DNA of 64,000 nt, taken from MGBC163016 sp964631345. GTDB lineage: Bacteria; Actinomycetota; Coriobacteriia; Coriobacteriales; Eggerthellaceae. The notes beneath the pieces were generated by a model that saw nothing but the letters and a program-made list of their open reading frames with translations, did not search any database and was not told where the DNA came from. A program made the position numbers and the translations under genes. The stretch lies in NCBI GenBank assembly GCA_964631345.1, contig CAZVWE010000001.1:1-64000 (forward strand), written 5' to 3'. This document shows, piece after piece, positions 26,152-35,139 of this stretch. Position 1 is the stretch's first letter. Each line of letters opens with the position of its first letter.

Positions 26152-26772
26152 CTAATTTGCCCCCAATATCCGAGTAGATGCTTGAGTGCTTGTATCTTTG
26201 GCACTCGCATCATCTGCATCTGAATCACTTACATATTTGTTTACAGAAAGCGAGTAGGCCAAGTCTCTTTCCGTATTCTGATCATCTGTTGCAGATTCAC
26301 CTTCAACAGTTGTGACATCATCAGTTTTTGCAGATTCACCTTCAACAGTTGTGACATCATCAGTTTTTGCAGATTGACCCCCTTGAGATCTTGCAAAAAC
26401 ATAAATCTCCGCTGTATACATTGTGCCTGACCCTGTATCTTCTGCAGTAGTTATACATTCAACTATATAGTTACCACTGCCTTCATGTTCAACCGCCAAT
26501 GTTGGATTTGCCATAAATCGCTCAGCTGTATTTTGGGCAATCACCATAGCTTCGTTCATGAGTGCAGATTGTTTACCCATCTGTAAAGACTGTGCAAATA
26601 TAGCCATTGCAGCCGCGACAAGAATAACCACAATTGCTAAAAGCAAAAGCGCTTCGATGATAAATGTGTTTCTCGCAGAAGCACCTGTATCCCGATGGCG
26701 GCGCTGCACAAGTAAAGCATCAACTGCCTGTGTGTTTTCAAACATTTGCGTATCGATCTGAGAAGATGCCAT
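26152..26772 (-). CDS. Prepilin-like minor pilin with internal tandem repeat
   Basis: A 206-residue protein. A 37-residue hydrophilic leader precedes TFIIEALLLLAIVVILVAAA, a type IV pilin helix with phenylalanine and, five residues after the presumed cut, glutamate. The residue before the cut is asparagine and not glycine, and the leader is unusually long. The exported part contains two identical 13-residue copies (TTVEGESAKTDDV register) and ends in a polar tail. Of the four pilin-like genes this one keeps the most complete prepilin motif. It sits two bases after the preceding gene. Confidence 0.65.
   Translation of the reverse strand: MASSQIDTQMFENTQAVDALLVQRRHRDTGASARNTFIIEALLLLAIVVILVAAAMAIFAQSLQMGKQSALMNEAMVIAQNTAERFMANPTLAVEHEGSGNYIVECITTAEDTGSGTMYTAEIYVFARSQGGQSAKTDDVTTVEGESAKTDDVTTVEGESATDDQNTERDLAYSLSVNKYVSDSDADDASAKDTSTQASTRILGAN
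26291..26368 (+). repeat. Perfect 39-bp tandem duplication in a pilin-like gene
   Basis: Two identical 39-base units (26291-26329 and 26330-26368), each beginning GCAGATTCACC, with the first bases of a third copy following. The length keeps the reading frame and encodes a 13-residue repeat. Perfect identity suggests a recent duplication and possible copy-number variation between strains. Confidence 0.95.
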
Positions 26773-26774
26773 AG

Positions 26775-27245
26775 CTATTCTTTCTCCTCAAAACGACCAG
26801 CACTTCGAATATATATATCCGTTTCGCCTTCATCGGTCTCGATTGTCAGTAGTCCATCCTCATACTGAAAATCAAACGTGGATGATTTCATGATTTCAAT
26901 TGCATCCTCTGGCATGAAGTCCTTGTTTTCTGGAGAATATTCTTGAACGATTGCACCTTCATATCCATATATTCTTGTCTCAAACACACCAGAATCAGTA
27001 CGCTCAACCAACACAAGTGCTTCCCCTTCAGGGCCTGTGGCCTCTGTAATAGCATCAAACACATCAGCGCCACGCACGCTGTTAACAAGCACGCCGTTTG
27101 CATACCGACTTTCATCGGTTACAGCTTTTTCAGAGATTAGCTGCGAATATACGAGGGCACCTGCGACAAGTGTTAGTAGCAATGCGCAAATAAACAACGC
27201 AAAAAGCGCCAGAGAGAGAATTTTTGTAAGATTATGCGCTCTCAC
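26775..27245 (-). CDS. DUF4860-like pilin-operon membrane protein
   Basis: A 156-residue protein with a short leader, one helix (ILSLALFALFICALLLTLVAGA, given in outline) and a small exported domain. The features resemble the DUF4860 family found in clostridial pilus-like operons: the early LALFALF segment, a tyrosine after the helix, a conserved VRGADVF-like strand, and a later TRIYGYEGAIVQEY strand. No prepilin glutamate is present. The gene overlaps the upstream gene's stop by four bases (ATGA). It is likely a structural or accessory pseudopilin; family assignment is from recall of pattern only. Confidence 0.6.
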   Translation of the reverse strand: MRAHNLTKILSLALFALFICALLLTLVAGALVYSQLISEKAVTDESRYANGVLVNSVRGADVFDAITEATGPEGEALVLVERTDSGVFETRIYGYEGAIVQEYSPENKDFMPEDAIEIMKSSTFDFQYEDGLLTIETDEGETDIYIRSAGRFEEKE

Positions 27246-27598
27246 TTTGCCACCACCTTAACTGTTGGTGGCAAGTTCCCAGCGAAAGCTTCATACATTA
27301 TCTGATAGTCATCTTTATTAAGGGAAAGCCCATAATTTTCTTCAAGATATGTAATGCTTGAAGGATATGCGCCCTCAATAGCAAAACACTGCATCGCGGA
27401 ATCAAGCACAGCCTGCCTAACCGATGATGCAGCTTGTTCTTTTGCTTGAATTTGCGCCACACCAACGCATATCCAAAGAGCGATAACTACAACCACTGCA
27501 AGTACTATGGCAATTAGCCATGTGCCAACGGCTGAATGTTGTTTGTGCACATTCATTGGCAACTCAATTTGCTTACTTTTTGTAGCTATCTCAGACAT
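27242..27598 (-). CDS. Small pilin-like protein
   Basis: A 118-residue protein with a 25-residue polar leader, a hydrophobic helix (WLIAIVLAVVVVIALWICVG) and a short exported domain. The end, CFAIEGAYPSSITYLEENYG, looks like the start of the globular part of a small type IV pilin or pseudopilin, where a tyrosine/proline turn follows the long helix. The leader ends AVG but no glutamate is found at position five. It directly follows pilC (TAG then ATG) and overlaps the next gene by four bases. Confidence 0.6.
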   Translation of the reverse strand: MSEIATKSKQIELPMNVHKQHSAVGTWLIAIVLAVVVVIALWICVGVAQIQAKEQAASSVRQAVLDSAMQCFAIEGAYPSSITYLEENYGLSLNKDDYQIMYEAFAGNLPPTVKVVAK

Positions 27599-28660
27599 CT
27601 ACCCAATACTTCCCATAATTCCAACAAGCGGAAGCATTACAGCTATAAGCGTAAGCCCAACCGCTATGGTCACAAATGCGGCCAAAAGTGGCTCGATCCT
27701 ATCGATGAAAGCATCAAAGTCATCAATGGAATCGCGAAAAAGATTTTCGGATAAAGTGGAAAGTACTTCATCAAGGCGCCCAGATCTCATGCCGAATGTG
27801 AGCATTCTTATATGCATTGGCTCATAAACCTGAAAATCTCCCACTGCTTGAATCAAACTCTTTGCACGTATTGGTTCAATCATTGCTTCATATGCAGCCT
27901 TTACACGCAATCGAAGATTTTTATTATCGATAGTTTTTAGCGATGCTGCCATTGCGTCATCGCTGTTAACTCCACTTGCTGTATAAACTGCCAAAGTGGA
28001 TGTAAAGCGCGAAAGGGCTAAGTCATAAAAGGTTTTGCGTGCACCTGGAATCTTCTCAAAGGTCGACATCAATTTCGCACGACCTTTAACCGACCTTGAG
28101 CGAATAAACGCACCAATAGCAATCAAAGTACAGACAATCGTTATACCTAAAGCAATCCATCCAATAATTATGCCTGCATTTACCATTGAATATGATGATG
28201 CAACAAGGCCACCTGCCATATTCGTGTAAACGTCCATAAACACTGGAAGAATTGCTCCAACAGTAAACGCAAGCACAATTGTCATCACGCATAAAATGAT
28301 TGCAGGGTATGCAACAGAAGATCTAAGACGCTTAAAAAGTCTATCCTCTTCATCATAATAAGTCGCAAGAGACGCCATTGTGTCTTCAATACGTCCTGTG
28401 CGCTCACCAGTTTTCACCATATCAATTGCGTATACTGGAAAACTTTCTGTCTCTTCCATAGCAACTGATAACTTTTTGCCGTGTATTAATGGAACATAAA
28501 TTTCACGGCAAACATCCTCAAGCCTTCGCTCCTCACTGTTGTCAGCAAGCATGTGAACAGCCTCGTCAAGCTGAATGCCAACCGATTGCATCAAGGCAAG
28601 ATTTTCAAAAAACGCTCGTAATTCTGAACTTTTCAGCATAGGACCTGTCAACGTAGACAT
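27599..28660 (-). CDS. pilC: Type II secretion/type IV pilus inner-membrane platform protein
   Basis: A 353-residue GspF/PilC protein with two T2SSF repeats. The first covers about 10-135 (FFENLALMQSVGIQLDEAV, the GERTGRIEDTM signature). Its membrane segment LPVFMDVYTNM is followed by a second hydrophobic segment, the second repeat at about 210-330 (ALSRFTSTLAVYTASGV, GMRSGRLDEVLSTL) and a final helix. PilC links the cytoplasmic motor ATPase to the growing pilus. It starts eight bases after the transglutaminase-type gene and is followed without gap by pilin-like genes. Only PilT, no PilB, is seen as a partner here. Confidence 0.9.
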   Translation of the reverse strand: MSTLTGPMLKSSELRAFFENLALMQSVGIQLDEAVHMLADNSEERRLEDVCREIYVPLIHGKKLSVAMEETESFPVYAIDMVKTGERTGRIEDTMASLATYYDEEDRLFKRLRSSVAYPAIILCVMTIVLAFTVGAILPVFMDVYTNMAGGLVASSYSMVNAGIIIGWIALGITIVCTLIAIGAFIRSRSVKGRAKLMSTFEKIPGARKTFYDLALSRFTSTLAVYTASGVNSDDAMAASLKTIDNKNLRLRVKAAYEAMIEPIRAKSLIQAVGDFQVYEPMHIRMLTFGMRSGRLDEVLSTLSENLFRDSIDDFDAFIDRIEPLLAAFVTIAVGLTLIAVMLPLVGIMGSIG

Positions 28661-28668
28661 CCTCTCAT

Positions 28669-29631
28669 TCAGTAAATATACCTATCAGTATACGTTTTGC
28701 CATCTCCTATTGTTTCGGAATTCCCGGCGGAGGCAAATGTAAGGTCAATTCTTGTCCATTCATCTGGCTCTACCGTAATAGCCGCACTTACCCACTGACC
28801 ATCTATATAAATCATATTCCATGCATGATATAGGTTTGTCGGAGAAACATAACCAGTAACTATCTGACATGGAATTCCTAGACTTCGAAACATTGCAGCT
28901 GCAAGAGATGCGTAGTCAAAACAAATTCCACTTTGGGTTTCATATGTATGATCGGGATTCGGTATATATCCAGTAGTGTTTGCAAGTTCTTGTGCCTTTT
29001 GCTTATCGTAGGTAATGGTAGACGTTATGAAATCATATATTGCCCGCACAACATCGCCTTCGTTTTCAGCATCTGCCGCAAGCTCAAAAGCGCGTTTTAC
29101 GCATTCGCTATCTGATGTGAAATCGCAGAAAATATTGGGATGCAAAAACGGTGCAAATTCGCTTTCAAGCTGTACGTTTTCTTGCGTGGATGCAACCTCA
29201 ACATAACTTGAACCCGATGTGTTTTGCATAACCTGAAATTTATAATTCCCAGATCCCATATTAATGGGTGCAATTATTGGTGTTCCATCCTGTGGCATAT
29301 CGTAGTTATAACTCATATCATCTTTAGTAACCAAAAGCTTAAGTCTAGATGTTGCTTGAGCCGATGCTCCAACATAGCCCTGTGTACATGTTGTAGTATC
29401 AATAGACACATTATCAGCAAGCTTAGACGTGGATGCATCAAACGTAGAGGTCGTAACATTTTGTGGTTCTGAATATGTAGGTCCTGAAGTTGTGCCATCA
29501 AGGCCATCTTCTTCTGCACCACCTGCACTCGAGCTAGACGACCCACCAGAGCACCCTACAAGAAGTAGGGCACACAGCAAAAATAAACAGGAAACTAGTG
29601 TCGCCTTTATTTTCACGCCTTGGGCATCCAT
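28669..29631 (-). CDS. Transglutaminase-fold lipoprotein
   Basis: A 320-residue secreted lipoprotein. The lipobox LVGC gives Cys27 and is followed by a Gly/Ser-rich linker. A beta-rich N-terminal half reaches to about residue 180, then a transglutaminase-like (papain-fold) domain with the triad Cys about 235 (GICFDYAS), His about 268 (YHAWN) and Asp about 277 (YIDGQW). Bacterial members act as proteases, amidases or protein cross-linkers. It is placed between the kinase gene, which it overlaps by 19 bases, and pilC (8-base gap). A role in processing or cross-linking the pilus-like structure is inference. Confidence 0.82.
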   Translation of the reverse strand: MDAQGVKIKATLVSCLFLLCALLLVGCSGGSSSSSAGGAEEDGLDGTTSGPTYSEPQNVTTSTFDASTSKLADNVSIDTTTCTQGYVGASAQATSRLKLLVTKDDMSYNYDMPQDGTPIIAPINMGSGNYKFQVMQNTSGSSYVEVASTQENVQLESEFAPFLHPNIFCDFTSDSECVKRAFELAADAENEGDVVRAIYDFITSTITYDKQKAQELANTTGYIPNPDHTYETQSGICFDYASLAAAMFRSLGIPCQIVTGYVSPTNLYHAWNMIYIDGQWVSAAITVEPDEWTRIDLTFASAGNSETIGDGKTYTDRYIY

Positions 29632-32573
29632 GTACCAAGTACACTCACAAGTGTATCGATTTCCAAAGGTTTAGACATATGCGCATTCATGCCAGACGAT
29701 TTCGCATGTTTGACGTCTTCGCTAAACGCATCTGCAGAAAGCGCAATTATAGGAATGTCTATCAAGTCTGGCCTATCAAGCGCTCCATGTTTACGGATAG
29801 ACTCAGTAGCCTCATATCCATTCATGACAGGCATTTGAATATCCATAAGCACTAGATCGTATGTACCAGGCTCCTGAGATACGAGCATGTCAACGGCTAT
29901 TTTTCCATTTTCTGCGTGATCTACATCTGCACCTGTAAGGCCTAAGAGCTCTTCAGCAATGGTTGCCGCCATAGCGTTGTCTTCAACAAGAAGAATGCGT
30001 CTACCATTGAACCTACAACCTTCAAGTATGTCTTTGTCGCTTACAGAATCATCCTTACCTCCACCCAACAAATCCTTCATCACCTGGATAAGGCGAGATC
30101 GGAAAAGTGGCTTCGATATAAATGCATCCACGCCAACAGCGCGTGCTTCTTGCTCAATCATCGACCAGTCATAGCCTGAAAATATAATCACTGGAACATT
30201 ACCTTCAGCAACTTCTTTAATCTTTCGAGCGGTTTCAATACCACTCATTCCCGGCATTCTCCAGTCAAGTATTACGGCACTAAACGGATGATCAGTATTT
30301 ATAGATGCTTCAACAGCTTCTACTCCCTCTGCACCTGAAAGTCTATATTCAGGATCCATTCCGATATCCTTCAACATGATGCAAGCACCTTCACATGCCG
30401 ATTCTTCATCGTCAACAACAAGCACGCGAAGTCCCTCGAGTTCGCTCAAATCCTCCGATGCGCCATCGCGAAGACGCAGGTGCACAGTTACTGTGAACTT
30501 TGTTCCTTCTCCAACTTTTGACTCAACATCCACCGTGCCATTCATGAGGCTGACAACGCTTTTAACGATTGCCATACCAAGGCCAGTACCTTCAATTTTT
30601 GTAACGCGAGAATCATTTGCACGAGAGAATGGCTCAAAAACTCTCTTTACGAATTCCTCATCCATTCCGCATCCGGTATCAGTGAATGTGAATTCATAGC
30701 ATCCAAAATCTGAAATCCTGCTCGGAAGCTCTTCTATGCGAAGCGTTAAATTTCCACCTTCAGGAGTGAATTTAACGGAGTTACCCATGATATTTACAAA
30801 CACTTGCTGAAGACGCGTCGGATCTCCTATAACGTGCTCGTGTTTTATATCGACAAGGTCAACTCTAAGATTAAGCTTTTTCGCCTCAACCTGTGGATTA
30901 ATAATAGTCAGCAGACTTTCAATTGCTTGGGGGAGATCGAATTCTTCATCAGCAAGGCTAATAGAACCTGATTCGATCTTTGCCATATCTAGCACTTCGT
31001 TGATAAGACCTAACAGATGTTTAGATGCACTTGAAATGTTGCTTAAACATTCTTTTACACGGTTTTTATCATCAATATACATACTGGCTATTGCCGTTAA
31101 ACCCATTATTGAATTCATAGGAGTTCGTATGTCATGGCTCATAGAATTCAAGAAATCGCTTTTCGCCTTCGATGCATTTTCAGCAGCGCGATATGCTTCT
31201 TCCAAAGCTTCATGCGCCGCAGCTTTTTCCTGTTTCGTTTGAGTTTCATCCTGAACCGCAACGAGAACATTTTCCGGAGTTCCATCTTCAAGCCTGTTTA
31301 AGCAAAGGAACTCAAACTGCAGCCATCTTTGTTCACCATTACGATAAGCACGCTGCTCAACTTGGATAAAAGGAACATCTTCGGTTAGGCGCTTTGCCAA
31401 CGCTTCTGGCTCAACAGCTTTGTTAAAAGCTTCTCTATCAAGCTCATGGGAAGTCATATCCCAATAATCCCGAAGCTTTGTATAGGTTCCTCTCGGAGAG
31501 ATATCCCCACTCATACAATCGCCTTTGAGATATTCATATGTATCGTCTTTGAGATTTATAGAAATAAGGCCTGTATACAGATTCATAGATGCATCAATGA
31601 TGCGGTTTGCTCTTTGGCCTTCCAAAAGCAACTGATTACGCTGACGCCTTGCTTGGGTCATCATAAGCCCAATCACGATCAAGCCAGCAACAATCACACC
31701 AAGCGCAAGCACAAGCCCTGCCTGATCGGCTCTACCAACCATTGCATTTGTAATTGACTCAGGAAACGTACGCAGAATTAGCCAATCATACGATGGAAGC
31801 TTCATCAAGCATGCGCTACCTTTACCCGAAGATGATGTGTACGAGAAGTTTACCGTGGTTCCATCTTGGAAATCTTGCTCTAGCTCTTCTAAAGACACAC
31901 TCGTTTCATTTGAATAATCGTATATATCTAACGCATTTTCAGCTTTTACTTCAAATACCGAAGATCGAGCAATAATGGCGCCATCGTTTTCACAAAGATA
32001 TGTTGTCGTCTGTTCCCCAAAGAAATATGTAGTCATAATTTGTGACAACGTGTCTTCTCTATATGCGCCAGATAGCACACCTACTATTTGGCCTTCATAG
32101 TAAAGAGGGGCATAAAAGATGATCACGTTGCGCTCTTCAAAGATTGCCTCTTCGACAGCACACATTCCGTAATTACCCTTCATACCTTCTATGTAATACT
32201 GGCGATCGGTTGCAAGACCAGAATCACCATTGTTGTTATAGGTAATGCCAGATGGATCTGTATAGGCCATATAGTCAAAATTATTCGTTTCAACCAAAGT
32301 TGTTGCCTGTATAGGATCAACCTCAGGAGATGTAAGCATGTCTTCGAACACCATCGCATCTGCACGTATCGAAGACAGTGCGCTACTTAACATATCATCA
32401 ATGCGTCTTGTAGTTTGTTGGGTGGATCCTTGTAAATAATCAGAGTTTTGGTCTTCAATACGAGCCCTATTCATTGTGAGAAACACCAATAGCGCAATAA
32501 CCACTGCAAGGATTGCTAAAGCGACGGCTATTATTCTATTTCTAAGCAATTTATGGTTCTGATCATTTACCAT
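29613..32573 (-). CDS. Hybrid sensor histidine kinase with two receiver domains
   Basis: A 986-residue membrane kinase. The first helix is at 13-33, a dCache-like extracellular sensor at about 35-280 and the second helix at about 285-306. A PAS domain follows (about 330-445), then HisKA with the phospho-histidine in NSMSHDIRTPMNS (about 480). The HATPase carries GTGLGMAIVKS. Two receivers follow: the first at about 711-830 (LDWRMPGMSG) and the second at about 855-980 (LMDIQMPVMNGYEA). It probably feeds the HPt protein encoded upstream and, through it, the REC-HD-GYP-GGDEF regulator. The extracellular ligand is unknown. Confidence 0.93.
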   Translation of the reverse strand: MVNDQNHKLLRNRIIAVALAILAVVIALLVFLTMNRARIEDQNSDYLQGSTQQTTRRIDDMLSSALSSIRADAMVFEDMLTSPEVDPIQATTLVETNNFDYMAYTDPSGITYNNNGDSGLATDRQYYIEGMKGNYGMCAVEEAIFEERNVIIFYAPLYYEGQIVGVLSGAYREDTLSQIMTTYFFGEQTTTYLCENDGAIIARSSVFEVKAENALDIYDYSNETSVSLEELEQDFQDGTTVNFSYTSSSGKGSACLMKLPSYDWLILRTFPESITNAMVGRADQAGLVLALGVIVAGLIVIGLMMTQARRQRNQLLLEGQRANRIIDASMNLYTGLISINLKDDTYEYLKGDCMSGDISPRGTYTKLRDYWDMTSHELDREAFNKAVEPEALAKRLTEDVPFIQVEQRAYRNGEQRWLQFEFLCLNRLEDGTPENVLVAVQDETQTKQEKAAAHEALEEAYRAAENASKAKSDFLNSMSHDIRTPMNSIMGLTAIASMYIDDKNRVKECLSNISSASKHLLGLINEVLDMAKIESGSISLADEEFDLPQAIESLLTIINPQVEAKKLNLRVDLVDIKHEHVIGDPTRLQQVFVNIMGNSVKFTPEGGNLTLRIEELPSRISDFGCYEFTFTDTGCGMDEEFVKRVFEPFSRANDSRVTKIEGTGLGMAIVKSVVSLMNGTVDVESKVGEGTKFTVTVHLRLRDGASEDLSELEGLRVLVVDDEESACEGACIMLKDIGMDPEYRLSGAEGVEAVEASINTDHPFSAVILDWRMPGMSGIETARKIKEVAEGNVPVIIFSGYDWSMIEQEARAVGVDAFISKPLFRSRLIQVMKDLLGGGKDDSVSDKDILEGCRFNGRRILLVEDNAMAATIAEELLGLTGADVDHAENGKIAVDMLVSQEPGTYDLVLMDIQMPVMNGYEATESIRKHGALDRPDLIDIPIIALSADAFSEDVKHAKSSGMNAHMSKPLEIDTLVSVLGTWMPKA

Positions 32574-32623
32574 TTATGTGCATTTCCTCTTCTTGAGATC
32601 CCCATACAACTCGCTTAATCTGT

Positions 32624-32653
32624 TTAAGCTGCTTAACTTGTTAAAGCTGCTTA
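32624..32653 (-). repeat. Paired short palindromes before the hybrid kinase gene
   Basis: TTAAGCTGCTTAA (32624-32636) is a palindrome around a central base, and TTAAAGCTGCTTA (32641-32653) is a near copy 17 bases further. They lie in the 103 bases between the HPt and kinase genes. They could be a regulator site or an RNA processing element; nothing else supports either. Confidence 0.4.
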
Positions 32654-32676
32654 CCCTATTTGATCACCCAAAGCTG

Positions 32677-33039
32677 TTAAATCAATTCCTTAGCTCCAGC
32701 AATTTTCGCATATTCCTCAACTACTGGATGCATATAAACCTGAGCAGTATCTGTGTCAGGAGTTGGATTTTCATCTGTTACGCGAAGTGCATCTGTAAGT
32801 ACGCTTGCTTTGTCAGATAAAGTATTGAATCCCATGTCGCGGCTTATACCTTTAAGTGTATGTGCTGCACGAAATGCGGTTTCAGCATCCCCTTCTGCCA
32901 TAGATTTCGTAAGAGTATCAAATGTGGGATCGGCAAAGAAAATTCCTAAAAACTTTTCTATACGAGCATCATCAAGAAGACGAGAACGAACTCCTGGCAA
33001 ATCGCCACCAACAACACTATAGAATTCCTCTAAAGCCAT
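32677..33039 (-). CDS. HPt phosphotransfer protein
   Basis: A 120-residue all-helical histidine phosphotransfer domain standing alone. The phospho-accepting histidine is His60 in RAAHTLKGISRDMGF, the standard HPt motif, and the acidic helices on both sides fit the four-helix bundle. It should carry phosphate between the receivers of the hybrid kinase (downstream gene) and the receiver of the HD-GYP/GGDEF protein (upstream gene, nine bases away). Confidence 0.9.
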   Translation of the reverse strand: MALEEFYSVVGGDLPGVRSRLLDDARIEKFLGIFFADPTFDTLTKSMAEGDAETAFRAAHTLKGISRDMGFNTLSDKASVLTDALRVTDENPTPDTDTAQVYMHPVVEEYAKIAGAKELI

Positions 33040-33048
33040 ACGCTCCCC

Positions 33049-35124
33049 CTATTCTGCGCTATCTATTTTTGAAATAGTGGATGCAAAGCTTCCCTCTGGA
33101 ACACTTTTGACATCAGAGAGTTTGTATCCTCCACCACCTGCATGTTTAACCTCATAAAGTGCATAATCTGCGCGATTGAAAAGGTCGTTTAAGTCTTGAC
33201 CTTCACCTCTTTCGCAAACAACTCCCATACTAAGAGATAAATCATGTCCATCATAAGAGCCTAAAAGCGACTCATACACACGCCCAATCAAAGGCTTTGG
33301 GTCAGCTTTCATTCTCATGCATATCATGAATTCATCGCCACCCACACGAGAAACCACATCGTTTTCACGCACGCTATCTGTTAGCCTTCGAGCCATCTCT
33401 TTCAGAACTTCATCACCAACAAGATGACCATATGTATCATTTATTTGCTTGAAATGATCCATGTCTAAAACCATAAGCACAAAGGTATCATCTGGATGAG
33501 ATTGAAGTTCAGATTCAATCATATTCGCGGCATATGCATGATTGTAAATTCCAGTTAACGAATCTCTTGACGCCTTGTTTTCAAGTTCATCAAGCATGAG
33601 TCTTGATTCTTGAATATCAATAAGTTTTCCAATGCAGCCTCTATAGTCAACCCCATTATCACTCTCAACCCACATTGCACGCGCAGCAAGATGAAACCAT
33701 CTAGGCTCGCCAGCAACATTTGCTTGAAAGTCAAATTGAACGATCGGGTCATCTATATCGGTTGATCTGATTGCTTCTTTAAATTTAATAAGCTGATCTT
33801 CTCCAAAAACCTCTATCATTTTTGCATCATGCATTGGGTCTTGTATGATCTCAGGAAATCCCAGTTTTTTAGTACCACAATCCGATACGACAAGCACATC
33901 AGGCTCAGAGGTAAACTCAAACTGAACCTCATTAGACATCATTGCAAAGAATCGATACTTTATTCGTTCATAATCAAGTAAATCGAGCGTACGACTTGAG
34001 GGGGCTATATCTGAACTTGGCACCACCTCGCCAGAGAGCGATTCTGAATGAGAGATGCTAGAAGATATGTTTGGATTTTTAAGTCGTTCTCGTATTTCAT
34101 CAGAGGCATCCTTGAAGCACTCCAAAAGGAACGGGTCAAACGCACCACATTCCCCGTTAAAGATCATTTCCATAGCTTCATCATGCGGAATAGGTGGTTT
34201 GTAGACCCGCTTTGATGTAAGCGCGTCATAAACATCTGCAATTGACACGACTTGCGCACTTATAGGAATATCATCGCCTTTAAGGCCATCAGGATATCCT
34301 CTACCATCATATCTTTCGTGATGCCAACGACATATCTCATATGCATAACGTATAAGCGGCTCATCAGGATATCCGTCTAAGTCTTGAAGCATTTCAGAGC
34401 CTACAGCTGAATGCGTTTTCATTAGTTCAAACTCTTCATCTGTAAGCTTACCTGGTTTGTTCAAAACCTCTTCAGGGATACTAATCTTTCCAATATCATG
34501 CAAACTCGACGCCATGGTTATCAACTGCATATCTTTATCCGACAGACCATGTTTGTCGGTTGCCGCATTAACACGTCTGATTAAAGTGTCTGTGATCATG
34601 TTTACATTTTGAACATGCTGACCGCTTTCGCCATTTCTAAACTCAACGATATGGCTCAAGATAGCGATCATCTGATTAACAGAGTTTTCGCGCTCACGAA
34701 CCTGCTCTTCAACCATATTGCTTAACTCTTGCTGTTTGGCATAAAGAGTAAGCGTATTTACAACACGCCTTCTTACAATTGATGTATCAAATGGGCGACT
34801 AATAAAGTCAGTTACGCCGAAAGATAATGCTCGCTCAACAGAGGCGGAATTTGTTTCAGATGAAACCATGATTACAGGGATACTATCAATCCACCCCTGC
34901 CTCTTCATGACTTCAAGAACTCCAAAGCCATCCATTTCAGGCATAACAATATCAAGCAACATTAAAGATATGCTCATACCGTGCTCTTGAAGTGCAAGCA
35001 CCGCCTGTTCGCCATTTTCAGCTTCGATTACTTCATAGTCTGACAACATATCCGCAAGAAGACAGCGATTCATCGCGCTGTCATCAACAATTAGAATCGT
35101 CTGACGATCTTTTCCTGAATTCAA
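33049..35124 (-). CDS. Response regulator with HD-GYP, PAS and GGDEF domains
   Basis: About 691 residues from the start chosen here. A receiver domain comes first (VDDSAMN, phospho-aspartate about 58 in LLDIVMPEMDG). A coiled stretch follows, then an HD-GYP phosphodiesterase (LHDIGKI, and HHERYDGRGYPDGL at about 267), a PAS-like domain (about 400-525) and a GGDEF cyclase domain with an intact GGDEF motif (about 598). Both c-di-GMP-making and c-di-GMP-breaking motifs look intact, so net activity is unclear. TTG 35124 has GAGGAG eight bases upstream. TTG 35244 is open too but has no ribosome site and would read through short repeats. Confidence 0.9.
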   Translation of the reverse strand: MNSGKDRQTILIVDDSAMNRCLLADMLSDYEVIEAENGEQAVLALQEHGMSISLMLLDIVMPEMDGFGVLEVMKRQGWIDSIPVIMVSSETNSASVERALSFGVTDFISRPFDTSIVRRRVVNTLTLYAKQQELSNMVEEQVRERENSVNQMIAILSHIVEFRNGESGQHVQNVNMITDTLIRRVNAATDKHGLSDKDMQLITMASSLHDIGKISIPEEVLNKPGKLTDEEFELMKTHSAVGSEMLQDLDGYPDEPLIRYAYEICRWHHERYDGRGYPDGLKGDDIPISAQVVSIADVYDALTSKRVYKPPIPHDEAMEMIFNGECGAFDPFLLECFKDASDEIRERLKNPNISSSISHSESLSGEVVPSSDIAPSSRTLDLLDYERIKYRFFAMMSNEVQFEFTSEPDVLVVSDCGTKKLGFPEIIQDPMHDAKMIEVFGEDQLIKFKEAIRSTDIDDPIVQFDFQANVAGEPRWFHLAARAMWVESDNGVDYRGCIGKLIDIQESRLMLDELENKASRDSLTGIYNHAYAANMIESELQSHPDDTFVLMVLDMDHFKQINDTYGHLVGDEVLKEMARRLTDSVRENDVVSRVGGDEFMICMRMKADPKPLIGRVYESLLGSYDGHDLSLSMGVVCERGEGQDLNDLFNRADYALYEVKHAGGGGYKLSDVKSVPEGSFASTISKIDSAE

Positions 35125-35139
35125 TTGACTGTACTCCTC

